Of a stretch of DNA of 64,000 bases, positions 45,672-53,817 are shown one piece after another; positions within the stretch are counted from its first letter, which is position 1; each line of letters begins with the position of its first letter. The stretch is from Methylobacterium sp. J-068 (GTDB lineage: Bacteria; Pseudomonadota; Alphaproteobacteria; Rhizobiales; Beijerinckiaceae): the NCBI RefSeq assembly GCF_022829445.1, contig NZ_JAKSXY010000092.1, positions 62,001 through 126,000 on the forward strand, written 5' to 3'. The translations under genes were made by a program, and so were the position numbers. The notes under the pieces were generated by a model. It searched no databases and was not told where the DNA came from. It saw only the letters and a program-made list of their open reading frames with translations.

Positions 45672-46442
45672 TCAGAGGGTGAGCAGCAACGCGGAGTACC
45701 CGGCAGCCCCGAGCGCGAAGGCCCAGAACCGGCTCTGGCGCTTGCTCGGCACTTCGTCCTTTAGGACGTTGAGGATCACGCCGCCGCCAAGGAAGGCCGT
45801 CAGGGCGGCGACGGCCGCGTCCGAGACTGCCGTGGCCGCGCCGACGGCGAACCCGGCAAGTACGGCGACGACGAGGACCCAGCGCCCGATCCTGCGGTAG
45901 GCGGCCTTGTGGTCCTCGTTCAGGCCGTAGTCGGTGACGACGAAGTGCAGCGCCATGGCCACCGTGAAGAAGGCCAGGGAAGCGGGCCCCGTCGCCTCGC
46001 GATGGAGAAGGAGATAACCAACGAGGCCGTTATAGAGGCCGAAGGACCCCATGTGGATCCAGAACACCCCGGCCCCGGTGCCGACGTCGACCGAGGCGCC
46101 GCGGGCATCGGTGACAGGGATGCCGGCCCTGCGGGAGCGGTCGACCTTGGCGAGCCGGTCGAGCCCGTAGAATGTCATCAGGCCGGTGAGCGCGATCAGG
46201 TAGACGTGGCGCTCCGAGAAGCCGCCGAATGTGTCCCCCGCCATGCGGCCGACGCTGGCCTCGCCACCGGCCAGTTCCGGGAGGAAATGGACGAACACGT
46301 AGGCCACCGCGACCCCGCCCGCGGCGGAGAGCCAGACGCTTCGAGGTGAGCCGTCCAGGAATCGTAGGGTCGGCGTCACGACGTGGACGACCCCGAGCAG
46401 GATCACCGCAAGGGCCGCCATGGGCACCATCGCGCCAGTCAC
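45672..46442 (-). CDS. Integral membrane protein of unknown function
   Basis: About 256 residues with seven or eight hydrophobic segments, including VAVAYVFVHFLPELAGGE, IYLIALTGLMTFYGLDRLA-like and ALTAFLGGGVILNVLKDEVP. The conserved histidines in the first and fourth helices recall divalent-metal transporters such as ZIP, but I do not claim this. It starts at GTG 46442 by GTGA overlap with the MscS gene (or at ATG 46430) and so is cotranslated with it. Confidence 0.8.
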   Translation of the reverse strand: MTGAMVPMAALAVILLGVVHVVTPTLRFLDGSPRSVWLSAAGGVAVAYVFVHFLPELAGGEASVGRMAGDTFGGFSERHVYLIALTGLMTFYGLDRLAKVDRSRRAGIPVTDARGASVDVGTGAGVFWIHMGSFGLYNGLVGYLLLHREATGPASLAFFTVAMALHFVVTDYGLNEDHKAAYRRIGRWVLVVAVLAGFAVGAATAVSDAAVAALTAFLGGGVILNVLKDEVPSKRQSRFWAFALGAAGYSALLLTL

Positions 46443-47431
46443 TCGCCGGCCTTCGAGGCGGCCGCGGCATCGGGGCTCCCTACGCGCTGCCGGCGGACGA
46501 GTTCGATGGGGGGCAGGCCGACGATGTCGTAGGTCGCCGAGGCGATACCGATGCCGGCCGCGTCGAACGCCGTGAGGATATCCCGGCTCATCGCGTCCTT
46601 GGCGCCGCGGATCTGGTGCGTGCCGAGGATAAACCGGACCGTCAGTTCGAGCCAGTTGTCGGTGATGCGGTAGAACACCCGAGGTTCCAGGTCGACCGGC
46701 TCGACCCCGAAGCGTTCCTGCAACTTGGCCTTGGCCTCGACGGTCATGGCGTTCGTGTCCAGCGCGTGCCTCCGGGCGGCCTCCAGCATCACCGCCTCGG
46801 CCCTGGCCCGGTCCGCCTGGTAGGTCACCGGCACGGCCATCTCCTCCCAGATGAACGGGAAGTCCCGGGTGTAGTTGAACACCGGCTCGGAGAAGATCTG
46901 GGCGTTGCTCACCGTCACGATGCGGCCGGTGAACTGCCGGCTGCGCACCCACATCGCCGGCGAGGCGCCCTGGACCGAGGGTGGCTGGCCCATCTCCATG
47001 ATGGTGGTCTGAATGAAGCCGAGGCGCAGCACGTCGCCGCGCACGCCGCCCATCGAGATGCGGTCGCCGACCGTGAAGGTCGCCCCGCGCAGGATGACGA
47101 AGTAGCCGGCCAGCGAGGTGATGACCTGCTGCAGGGCGAAGGCGAGGCCGGCCGACAGCAGCCCGAAGGCGGTCGCCAGGCGCGTCGGATCGTTAAACCA
47201 GATGGAGAGCAGGCCGAGGACGAGCAGGACCGCCGCGAGCAGGCTGATGCCCTGACGCGTCCAGAACTTGGTCTGGAGCGTGGCGTGGTCGGTGCGCGTC
47301 AAGACAAGCCCGACCAGGGCGCGCAGCCCGAACCCGCCCCCGAGGACGACGGCGATGAACACCAGCGACAGGACGAGCTTACGCCCGTTCTCGGCGTTGA
47401 CGCCGACCCAATTGATTCCGAACAGATGCAA
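46439..47431 (-). CDS. MscS-family mechanosensitive channel
   Basis: A 330-residue channel. Three membrane segments at about 17-45, 60-85 and 90-115 end in the pore helix AGLAFALQQVITSLAGYFVI. The beta domain has VGDRISMGGVRGDVLRLGF followed by the C-terminal vestibule with NAQIFSEPVFNYTRDFPFIW. It should open on membrane tension to release osmolytes. It is coupled to the downstream membrane protein gene. Confidence 0.88.
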   Translation of the reverse strand: MHLFGINWVGVNAENGRKLVLSLVFIAVVLGGGFGLRALVGLVLTRTDHATLQTKFWTRQGISLLAAVLLVLGLLSIWFNDPTRLATAFGLLSAGLAFALQQVITSLAGYFVILRGATFTVGDRISMGGVRGDVLRLGFIQTTIMEMGQPPSVQGASPAMWVRSRQFTGRIVTVSNAQIFSEPVFNYTRDFPFIWEEMAVPVTYQADRARAEAVMLEAARRHALDTNAMTVEAKAKLQERFGVEPVDLEPRVFYRITDNWLELTVRFILGTHQIRGAKDAMSRDILTAFDAAGIGIASATYDIVGLPPIELVRRQRVGSPDAAAASKAGE

Positions 47432-47458
47432 GGGGACGCCCCGGGTGGCGGTGTTTGA

Positions 47459-47482
47459 CCCGGCCGCCGTGCGGCGGCCGGG
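47459..47482 (-). terminator. Perfect GC hairpin downstream of the CsbD gene
   Basis: CCCGGCCGCCG - TG - CGGCGGCCGGG is an 11-bp inverted repeat 15 bases after the stop of the minus-strand CsbD-type gene. There is no T-run. Confidence 0.5.
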
Positions 47483-47497
47483 CGACGAGGGACGACG

Positions 47498-48034
47498 TCA
47501 GCGGCGGCCGTGGACGAGCAGCGCGAGGCCGTAGCCGACCGCGCCCGCGATCAGCATCGCGACCAGCGGGCTCTCTTCGACCTGGTGGCGGACGGCCCGG
47601 GTACCGTCCCGGGCGTAGTCGCCGGCGTGCTCGTACAGGTCGCGGGCGTAGCCTCCGACGTCGCGTGCGGCATCCTCCGCCCGTCCATGGAGGTCCTGCG
47701 CGCGACCCTCGACCTGGCGCCGCCGGCCCTCGACCCGGTCACGCTCGCCGCCCGTGACGGCACCGACCGCGCTCTGGACCTTGCCGCGGATCTCCTTCGC
47801 GGTCCCGGCGACCCGGTCGCCGTCGATGCCGCCGCGTTCGACCGCATCCCCCACGGCGTCGGCGGCGTCGCGCACCGCGTCCTTGGCCTGCCCGTACAGG
47901 TTCTCGACGTTGCCCTTGGCCTCGTTGGCCACGCCCCTCGCCTGGGTCTCACGGTCGCCGGTCAGTTCCCCGGCCTTGCCCTGCACCTTGCCGCCGAGTT
48001 CCTTGGCGGCGCCGGTGATGCGGTTCTCGTCCAT
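47498..48034 (-). CDS. CsbD-family protein with tandem domains and membrane anchor
   Basis: A 178-residue protein. The first CsbD domain reads RITGAAKELGGKVQGKAGEL and GVANEAKGNVENLYGQAKD. A second, diverged unit begins RVAGTAKEIRGKVQSAVG. Helical repeats follow, then a C-terminal hydrophobic anchor in ESPLVAMLIAGAVGYGLALL ending VHGRR. CsbD proteins are small general-stress proteins and normally soluble; the duplication and the DUF883-like anchor make this an unusual form. A paralogue with the same anchor is at 51617-51979. Confidence 0.85.
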   Translation of the reverse strand: MDENRITGAAKELGGKVQGKAGELTGDRETQARGVANEAKGNVENLYGQAKDAVRDAADAVGDAVERGGIDGDRVAGTAKEIRGKVQSAVGAVTGGERDRVEGRRRQVEGRAQDLHGRAEDAARDVGGYARDLYEHAGDYARDGTRAVRHQVEESPLVAMLIAGAVGYGLALLVHGRR

Positions 48035-48094
48035 GTCGTCTCTCCTGTCGTCACGGCGGGGGGTTAGATATAGTGCATCCGATGCCGGCCGGCC

Positions 48095-49231
48095 TCAGTC
48101 GGGCTTCACGGGCGTCGCGGCCGGCGCCGGTGGGGTCGAGAGTTGCTGCCGGGTGTCGGCCAGCTTGGCCTGTGCATCCGCGAGCTCGGCCCGGGCGGAG
48201 CGCAGCTTCTCCTCGACGTCCGCCACCTCCTTGTTCCTGGCGGACATCGTCTCCGTCAGCGTCGCAAGCTGGCCCTGCGCGTCGGCCTGCCGCTTCTTCA
48301 GCGCCTCCAACGCCGCGGCGGCCTCGTCGCGGTCCGAGGTCAGCTTCAGGACCGACTGCTCCGCCTGTCCCCGCTCGGCGGTGACACGGTCCCGCTCGGC
48401 CTGCGCCGTCGCGAGATCCTTCCGGGTGCCGTCCAGGGTCTCCCGTGCCTGCGTGGCTTGCTGGGTCATCTGCTCGTTCCCGGCGACGAGCTTTTCGCGG
48501 TTCGCGGTCAGGCCGGCGACCGCCTGCTCCAGGTCGCCGCGCTGCTTGGTCGCCTGCTCGGTCGCGGTCCGGGCATCCGCGAGTTCCTTCTGTGCCACGG
48601 CCGCCCCCTCACGGGCCTTCTGCTGACGCTCCTCGGCTTTGGCGAGGTCGGCGGTCTTTCCGTTGGCCTCTTGGGCCATGGCGGCGATGTCGGCGCGCAG
48701 CCTGGCTTCCTGCTGCCGGGCGTCCTCGACCCGACGCCCGACGTCGGCGAGTTCCTGGGTTCGGGCGGTGGCAGCCTTCTCCGCGGCGGTGGTCGCGTCG
48801 CGCAGGGGGGCGAGCTTCCGTTCCGCCTCCGTCACCTGGGTCTGGAGGTCGGACAGGCGCTTCGTCTCCGCATCGGACGCCGCCTTCGCCTCGCCGGCCT
48901 TCCGTTCGGCCACCTGTCGCTCCTCGGCAAGGCCGGCCGCCTTCGCCTTGGCCTCCTCGCCGGCCTGGGTCGCTTGCTTCACCTCGGTCTCGGACGTGGC
49001 GATCCTGGCCTGCAGGGCCGCGAGGGTGCCGGCGGTGGACCGCTGCTGGTCGAGGTCCGTCTGCAGGGCCGTCCGCTGGCCCTCCAACTCGCCGATGCGG
49101 TGATCCCTGGCGCCGCGTTGCTTGGCACCGGCGATGGAGGCCACGACCAGCCAGAGCAGCAGCACGGCGGCGATGACCGCCAGGCTGAACGGGAGGGGGC
49201 GGCGAAGCTCGGAACGATAGTCGACGGCCAT
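48095..49231 (-). CDS. Membrane-anchored coiled-coil protein
   Basis: A 378-residue protein with one N-terminal membrane segment (PFSLAVIAAVLLLWLVVASI) and then about 300 residues of continuous Ala/Glu/Lys/Gln-rich coiled coil, ending in a Pro-rich tail (STPPAPAATPVKPD). The helix should face the periplasm or form an envelope spacer. No enzyme motif is seen. ATG 49231 fits the start of the short cytoplasmic head. Confidence 0.8.
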   Translation of the reverse strand: MAVDYRSELRRPLPFSLAVIAAVLLLWLVVASIAGAKQRGARDHRIGELEGQRTALQTDLDQQRSTAGTLAALQARIATSETEVKQATQAGEEAKAKAAGLAEERQVAERKAGEAKAASDAETKRLSDLQTQVTEAERKLAPLRDATTAAEKAATARTQELADVGRRVEDARQQEARLRADIAAMAQEANGKTADLAKAEERQQKAREGAAVAQKELADARTATEQATKQRGDLEQAVAGLTANREKLVAGNEQMTQQATQARETLDGTRKDLATAQAERDRVTAERGQAEQSVLKLTSDRDEAAAALEALKKRQADAQGQLATLTETMSARNKEVADVEEKLRSARAELADAQAKLADTRQQLSTPPAPAATPVKPD

Positions 49232-49261
49232 GGCGGTCCTTCGGGTTCGAGGGGTATCAGG

Positions 49262-49573
49262 TCAGATCGAAGCGGTGGCATCGCCCGGGGTCGATTCGGC
49301 ACCTGCGGCTCCGGGCTCGGGTCCACGGACGGGCGGGGCCGAGCCCGCATGTCCCGCCTCCACCAAGGAGCCGATCATCGTCAGGAGCGCGCGGTGCTCG
49401 GGCGATCCGTTCCCGGAGGCGAGGAAGGTCGTGAGCTCGATACGCGACGGCAATCCGCCGGACGGACCGTTCGGCTCGTGGAAAACGAACACGTCAGCCG
49501 CATCGTCGCCATGGCAGAGGAACCACCGGTCGTCGTTGCCACTGGCATGGATCTGCGTTCGCATGGTCGGCAT
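49262..49573 (-). CDS. Small conserved hypothetical protein
   Basis: A 103-residue soluble protein. Its core, HASGNDDRWFLCHGDDAADV followed by FVFHEPNGPSGGLPSRIELT and FLASGNGSPEHRALLTMIGSL, has the look of a small conserved family I have seen in this group but cannot name. The last 30 residues are low-complexity. It lies close to the aquaporin gene on the same strand. Confidence 0.65.
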   Translation of the reverse strand: MPTMRTQIHASGNDDRWFLCHGDDAADVFVFHEPNGPSGGLPSRIELTTFLASGNGSPEHRALLTMIGSLVEAGHAGSAPPVRGPEPGAAGAESTPGDATASI

Positions 49574-49597
49574 CGGCGGGTCCCTCCGGTGGTGGCG

Positions 49598-50368
49598 CTA
49601 GAACTCTGTTGGCTTGATGCCGGCCTTCTCCAGCCGCTGCTCAAGCTCGGCCGGCAGGGCCTGCACCGCCTGGCGCACCGGCATCTGCAGCACCGGGTCG
49701 AGGGCGCGCATCGTCGAGTACAATCCCGCCGCGGCGGCTCCGTTGAGGAGCGGAGCAAGAACGAATAGCCAGAGCTGCCCCACGGCGTCCCAGCCGGCGA
49801 ACAGGGCCGGGCCGATGCTCCGGGCCGGGTTGACCGAGGTGTTGGTCACCGGAATCGAGACGAGATGGATCACCACCAGGACGACGCCGATGGCGAGGCC
49901 GGCGAAACCCACCGGCGCCTTCAGGTCGGTCGCCCCGAGTATGGTGAGGACGAGGAGCGCCGTCATCACGAACTCGACGATGAACGCCGCCGTCACGTTG
50001 TAGTGGCCCGGCGAGCGCGCGTCGTAGCCGTTCGAGGCGAAGCCCGAGGCGACGTCGAAGCCGGGATGCCCCTGCGCGACGACGTAGAGGACGTAGGCTG
50101 CGACGACGGCACCGAGGACCTGGGCGGCCATGTAGCCGGGCAGGCGCGCCGCATTGAACTTCCGGCTCAGGGTCAGGCCCAGCGTGACCGCGGGATTGAG
50201 GTGGCAGCCGGAGATAGGACCCAGAGCGTAGATCATCGCCATCAGGACGAAGCCGAAGGACAGCGCGACACCGGCATAGCCGATGTGGTCCGCCGCAAGG
50301 ACCGCGCTGCCGCAGCCGCAGAACACCAGGACGAAGGTGCCGATGAACTCGGCGAGGTAGGGACGCAT
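49598..50368 (-). CDS. aqpZ: Aquaporin Z-type MIP channel
   Basis: A 256-residue MIP protein with six membrane helices and both half-helix signatures: SGCHLNPAVTLGL and TNTSVNPARSIGPAL, that is two NPA boxes. GTFVLVFCGCGSAVL and ALSFGFVLMAMIYALG fit the water-channel subgroup. The ATG at 50368 shares a base with the stop of the DUF3618 gene (TGATG), so I reject the longer frame. The C-terminal tail is longer than usual. Expected role: water movement across the inner membrane under osmotic change. Confidence 0.92.
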   Translation of the reverse strand: MRPYLAEFIGTFVLVFCGCGSAVLAADHIGYAGVALSFGFVLMAMIYALGPISGCHLNPAVTLGLTLSRKFNAARLPGYMAAQVLGAVVAAYVLYVVAQGHPGFDVASGFASNGYDARSPGHYNVTAAFIVEFVMTALLVLTILGATDLKAPVGFAGLAIGVVLVVIHLVSIPVTNTSVNPARSIGPALFAGWDAVGQLWLFVLAPLLNGAAAAGLYSTMRALDPVLQMPVRQAVQALPAELEQRLEKAGIKPTEF

Positions 50369-50724
50369 CAGCGGGGGTCCTTCGGGAGGGTGATGCCGGA
50401 GGCCAAGGTGGAAGTGATCGCCGTCGCCGCGTACCGGTCGGGATCGCGCACGGCGCGGTAGGTCGCCGGCCCACGCGGCTCCTTGCCCTTGAGCAGCATC
50501 GTGGCACCGAGGCACATCAGCAGCACCGGCACCGGGTTGCGCCGCACCGCCTCCAGCGCCCCGTCGTAGAGGCCGGCCCCGGTCGCGTCGCGCCGGACGG
50601 TGCCGAGCACGTCCTCGACGATCCCGGTGGGGGTGAGGCGCTGGGTAAGCCTGTCCAGCGTCCGGTCCAGGCGGACACGGCTCGCTTGGATCTCAAGCTC
50701 CAAGCCATCTGCGTCACTCGTCAT
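50368..50724 (-). CDS. DUF3618 membrane-associated protein
   Basis: A 118-residue protein: LELEIQASRVRLDRTLDRLT followed by LTPTGIVEDVL is the DUF3618 amphipathic region; a short hydrophobic segment (VPVLLMCLGATMLL) follows. DUF3618 genes commonly lie next to holin-type DUF1469 genes, as here. It overlaps that upstream gene by 11 bases and the aquaporin gene by one. Confidence 0.85.
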   Translation of the reverse strand: MTSDADGLELEIQASRVRLDRTLDRLTQRLTPTGIVEDVLGTVRRDATGAGLYDGALEAVRRNPVPVLLMCLGATMLLKGKEPRGPATYRAVRDPDRYAATAITSTLASGITLPKDPR

Positions 50725-51127
50725 GCGTCACGCGCTCCTTGATGACGACGGCATCCTGCCGGAGCTGCCGGCCCGTCCGGGTCGGTATGAGTCCGTCGAC
50801 CGAGAACCGGCTCCTGGCGGTGAGCGCCAGGACGATGCCGATGACGAGGAAGGGGGTGCCAACGATCAGGGCGGCGAGCGCCTCCGAGCCGACGACGGTG
50901 GCGAGCCACTTCACCAGGGCGTCGACCAAGACCAGGAAGCCGACGACGGCGAACACAGCTGCGGCGGCCATCGCCGCGAGGCCGACGATCAGGCGGCGCA
51001 GGTTGTCGGCCATCTCCTGACGGAACAGGGCAATCTCGCCCCGCAGGATATCACCGGCACCGCGGAGTGCCTCGGCCATCAGACCCTGGAGCCCTCCGGA
51101 GGGCGGGGGTGGGGGAACGGCGCTCAC
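50714..51127 (-). CDS. Phage-holin-superfamily (DUF1469) membrane protein
   Basis: A 137-residue protein with an N-terminal amphipathic helix (ILRGEIALFRQEMADNLRRL), two membrane segments (AMAAAAVFAVVGFLVLVDAL and LIVGTPFLVIGIVLALTA) and a charged tail. This is the putative holin-X/YqjE type, common in envelope-stress operons and not tied to prophage. It starts at GTG by overlap with the upstream gene (GTGA). Confidence 0.85.
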   Translation of the reverse strand: MSAVPPPPPSGGLQGLMAEALRGAGDILRGEIALFRQEMADNLRRLIVGLAAMAAAAVFAVVGFLVLVDALVKWLATVVGSEALAALIVGTPFLVIGIVLALTARSRFSVDGLIPTRTGRQLRQDAVVIKERVTHDE

Positions 51128-51570
51128 GGATACCCGCCCCAGGCCTGCCTGGGCTCACCAGGGGACTTGGGGGCATCGCCGTTCCCGGACCGCAGGAGGT
51201 GGAAAGTGCTATACCCGAGCGCACTGGCCACCAAGGCCGTCGCCAGCGGGTTGCCTCGCGCCACCGCTTCGGCATCGCGAAGGAGTTCGCGCAAGCCACG
51301 GCGTGCGACGTGGTTCGAGAGCGCGTCGAGGTTGTCGGCGACCGTGTGGACGAAGGGCTTTGCCCGCGCCTGCCCGTCGAGCTTGCCGCCGCCCGAACGC
51401 AACGCGCGGGCAAGTTCGGACAGGAAGCCGGCCGCCTCGGTCCTGCGCCGGTCGGCATAGCCGCTCGCCTGATCACGCACGGCGTCTGCTAGGCCCGCCG
51501 GCGAGCGCACCGCCTGCATAGGGCCGTCGACGGCGGGTGATAGTCCCGCAGATCGGGTCGGATCGTTCAT
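51124..51570 (-). CDS. Conserved hypothetical protein of the DUF3618/holin operon
   Basis: A 148-residue protein, helical: VRDQASGYADRRRTEAAGFL followed by SELARALRSGG and VHTVADNLDALSNHVARRGL, then a weak hydrophobic stretch (NPLATALVASALGYSTFHLL). This layout is typical of the first gene of DUF3618-holin operons, whose function is unknown. It probably associates with the inner membrane. Confidence 0.75.
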   Translation of the reverse strand: MNDPTRSAGLSPAVDGPMQAVRSPAGLADAVRDQASGYADRRRTEAAGFLSELARALRSGGGKLDGQARAKPFVHTVADNLDALSNHVARRGLRELLRDAEAVARGNPLATALVASALGYSTFHLLRSGNGDAPKSPGEPRQAWGGYP

Positions 51571-51616
51571 GGTGCTGCTCCGGACCTGCGGGACGATGTT
51601 GGAATGGGGGACCGAC

Positions 51617-51979
51617 CTAGCGGCGACCGTGGACGACCATCGCGAGGAGGTAGCCGAGTGCGCCCGCCATCGCCGCCATCATCAGCGGAGACTCCTTGGC
51701 GTAGCTCGTCACCGTGTCGGCGCCCTGGCGGTAGGCGCGCCCGGCGTCGGGGAAGGCATCGCGACCCTGCTTCAGCGCGCCCTGTGCAAGATCACCGGCC
51801 TGGTCGGCCACGTCGCGCACGGCGTCCTTGGCCTGCCCGTACAGGTTCTCGACGTTGCCCTTGGCCTCATTGGCGGCGCCCTTGGCCTTGGTCTCGCGGT
51901 CGCCGGTCACGTCGCCGACGGCGCCCTGGACCTTGCCGCCGAACTCCTTCGCGGCACCGGTGATGCGGTTCTCGTCCAT
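51617..51979 (-). CDS. CsbD-family protein with membrane anchor
   Basis: A 120-residue protein. A single CsbD domain (RITGAAKEFGGKVQGAVGDV, GAANEAKGNVENLYGQAKD) is followed by a helix and a C-terminal anchor ESPLMMAAMAGALGYLLAMV ending VHGRR. The last residues and anchor match those of the larger CsbD protein at 47498. It lies downstream of a hairpin that separates it from the next gene. Confidence 0.88.
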   Translation of the reverse strand: MDENRITGAAKEFGGKVQGAVGDVTGDRETKAKGAANEAKGNVENLYGQAKDAVRDVADQAGDLAQGALKQGRDAFPDAGRAYRQGADTVTSYAKESPLMMAAMAGALGYLLAMVVHGRR

Positions 51980-51998
51980 GGGTTTTCTCCTGAATGGG

Positions 51999-52025
51999 GC
52001 CGGACGCGCGGGATGCGCGTCCGGC
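51999..52025 (-). terminator. Perfect 11-bp GC hairpin
   Basis: GCCGGACGCGC - GGGAT - GCGCGTCCGGC is located 18 bases past the stop of the His/Lys-rich gene and before the CsbD start. It is terminator-like but has no T-run. Confidence 0.5.
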
Positions 52026-52042
52026 GGTGGGGTGAAGGTCGT

Positions 52043-52234
52043 TTACTTCTTGGCGCTCTTGCCGTGGGCCTTGGTCGAGCTCTCGTGCGCCTTCTCGGAG
52101 TGGCCGTGGGCCTCCTTGGAGTGCTTGGCGGCCTTCTCCTCGTCGCCCTTCTCGTGATGCTCGGCGGCGGTCTTGTGCGACTTGGCGGCGGCCTCGTGGT
52201 GCTTGGCGGCCTCGTCGTGCGCGGTCTTGGCCAT
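52043..52234 (-). CDS. His/Lys/Ala-rich small helical protein
   Basis: A 63-residue, very hydrophilic protein made of imperfect repeats: AAKHHEAAAKSHKTAAEHHE then KAAKHSKEAHGHSEKAHESS. Such KAxxH repeats look like small stress or nucleoid-associated proteins and could bind metal or nucleic acid. Not recognised as a named family. It is followed by a strong hairpin. Confidence 0.75.
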   Translation of the reverse strand: MAKTAHDEAAKHHEAAAKSHKTAAEHHEKGDEEKAAKHSKEAHGHSEKAHESSTKAHGKSAKK

Positions 52235-52346
52235 GGTGGTGTTCCTCGTGCGGCACCGTCACGGTGCTCGTTGCGGTCGTGTCGACCGGCGCGTCCGGGC
52301 GGGACGGATCCCGACCGGCGTGCGGGATGTCCTCAGGCGCGCCGCC

Positions 52347-52811
52347 TCAGAGGGCGGGCAGCCTGCCGTCGGGGGTGTAGCGGTCCACCGCCGAGGGAAG
52401 CTCCCGGGAGAGCCTGGAAAGCAGTTCGTCGTGCGACAGCCCGGTCTGCCGGGACAGGGCGTCCATGACGTCGGGACCGATGGCCTGGCGCAGCTGGGGC
52501 GGGGCGATCTCGTGGTTGGGACCGTGGTTCACCCAGGAATCGGCGGCCGCGCCGTGGCCGTTCTGCCGGAAGCGCTCGACCAGCTGACCCAGCCCCCCGC
52601 CGAGCACGTTGCTGACGCCGGCCCCGCCGAGCGCACCGCCGATGTTGCCGAGCAGGCCCCCGAGGCCGGCCTGGCCGGGCGCGGCCGCGGACCCCGCTCC
52701 GGGGGCGGGATGACCGCCGCCGAGCATCTCGGCGATCTTGTCCTTGTTCTGGAACCCGGCCACGGCAAGCAGGCCGAGCAGGGCGGTCATGGAAGGGAAG
52801 CCGTCACTCAT
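52347..52811 (-). CDS. YidB/DUF937-family protein
   Basis: A 154-residue protein. A glycine-rich first half ([20 protein letters not shown]) is followed by the conserved YidB part: [30 protein letters not shown] and [20 protein letters not shown] with [16 protein letters not shown]. The family is conserved in proteobacteria; function unclear. No membrane segment is obvious. Confidence 0.87.
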   Translation of the reverse strand: MSDGFPSMTALLGLLAVAGFQNKDKIAEMLGGGHPAPGAGSAAAPGQAGLGGLLGNIGGALGGAGVSNVLGGGLGQLVERFRQNGHGAAADSWVNHGPNHEIAPPQLRQAIGPDVMDALSRQTGLSHDELLSRLSRELPSAVDRYTPDGRLPAL

Positions 52812-52862
52812 CGCGTGTCTCCTGTCGCCGTCGATGCCGTCCGCTGCGCCCCAAGGTCGGGC

Positions 52863-53411
52863 CTAGCCGGTCGTCGGGTTGGTCGGGTTGTCGTCGGTCG
52901 GTCCGAGCCTCTCGGTCTCCGGACGGTCGTCGGTCGGAACCTCTTCCAGGGCCATGTCGGGGGGCGTCGTGCCGCGAGCCGGCATCGGGTCCGTCGAAGC
53001 ATCGGCGGGAGGCTTTGGCGACTCTCCGGTATCCGCAAGGTTGAAGTCGTACCCTTGCGAGCCGACCTCGGTGGCCTGGATGGTTAGGACCTTGCAGCCG
53101 TGGACCGACCCGTGGGGACCGTGCACGATCCCGGCCGCGTGCGTGAGGTACGTTCCGGGACCGAGGCTACGGCCGGCGTCGACGAGGTCGCCCTCCAGCA
53201 CGTAGTGGGCTTCCGCCCCGTTCCTGTGGAAGTGCGCCGGGATGTCGGCGCCCGGCTTGATGTGGATGATCGTGGCGACCACGCCGCGCGCGGCGTCCAT
53301 GTTGAGCAACTGGGCCTCGATGCCGTCCGGCGTCGCTCCAGGCAGCTTGATGCCGGACGTCTCGATCTCGTCGGCCACGGCGATCAGCGAACCGTCGGCT
53401 GCCTGCGTCAT
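52863..53411 (-). CDS. Cupin-domain protein
   Basis: A 182-residue protein with a cupin barrel (about 25-120): HIKPGADIPAHFHRNGAEAH, YVLEGDL and THAAGIVHGPHGSVHGCKVL, giving the histidines expected for a metal site. It resembles ChrR-type anti-sigma cupins, but the zinc-binding ASD half is absent. The C-terminal 60 residues are acidic and disordered (PPADASTDPMPARGTTPPDM). Confidence 0.82.
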   Translation of the reverse strand: MTQAADGSLIAVADEIETSGIKLPGATPDGIEAQLLNMDAARGVVATIIHIKPGADIPAHFHRNGAEAHYVLEGDLVDAGRSLGPGTYLTHAAGIVHGPHGSVHGCKVLTIQATEVGSQGYDFNLADTGESPKPPADASTDPMPARGTTPPDMALEEVPTDDRPETERLGPTDDNPTNPTTG

Positions 53412-53448
53412 CGGGAATGATCCTCGTTTGGCTCGGTGCGTGTGTGCG

Positions 53449-53739
53449 TCATCGGGGGCGTCGGCTCTCGGCCTGCTGTGACCAACCCTCCTCGGAGGAC
53501 TCCTGCATCCCGTAACGGGCGATAGCCGAACGGCAGCCGTCGGAGACCTGCGCTATCCTGGCTCGGAAGCATGCCTCGACATGGTCGGCGTTCGGATCGA
53601 TGCCGGCGCAGAGCCTGCGGTAGTCGCCGGTGCAGGCCAACCTAAGCGTCTCAACCGAGGCGCCGAGGTCCCTGGCCCGGGCCGCCGCGGGCGGTAGGGC
53701 GACCAGCGCGGTCAGCACCAGGATGCGAGATCGGATCAT
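53449..53739 (-). CDS. Secreted cysteine-rich small protein
   Basis: About 96 residues from ATG 53739. A signal peptide (RILVLTALVALPPAAARAR) precedes one cysteine-rich unit: LACTGDYRRLCAGIDPNADH followed by VEACFRARIAQVSDGCRSAI. The C-x6-C...C...C spacing matches the bacterial 'cysteine-rich repeat' family; function unknown. The C-terminus is polar. Confidence 0.72.
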   Translation of the reverse strand: MIRSRILVLTALVALPPAAARARDLGASVETLRLACTGDYRRLCAGIDPNADHVEACFRARIAQVSDGCRSAIARYGMQESSEEGWSQQAESRRPR

Positions 53740-53782
53740 GACGCTGGCATCCGATGGCGGGCGCATGCATTTGCACCGGGAT

Positions 53783-53806
53783 GGGGACGGCCGATGGGCC
53801 GCCCCC
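53783..53806 (-). terminator. Near-perfect hairpin after the DUF2382 gene
   Basis: GGGGACGGCC - GATG - GGCCGCCCC pairs with one mismatch and sits 12 bases past the end of the gene at 53818. Confidence 0.45.
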
Positions 53807-53817
53807 GACAGCGAGGT

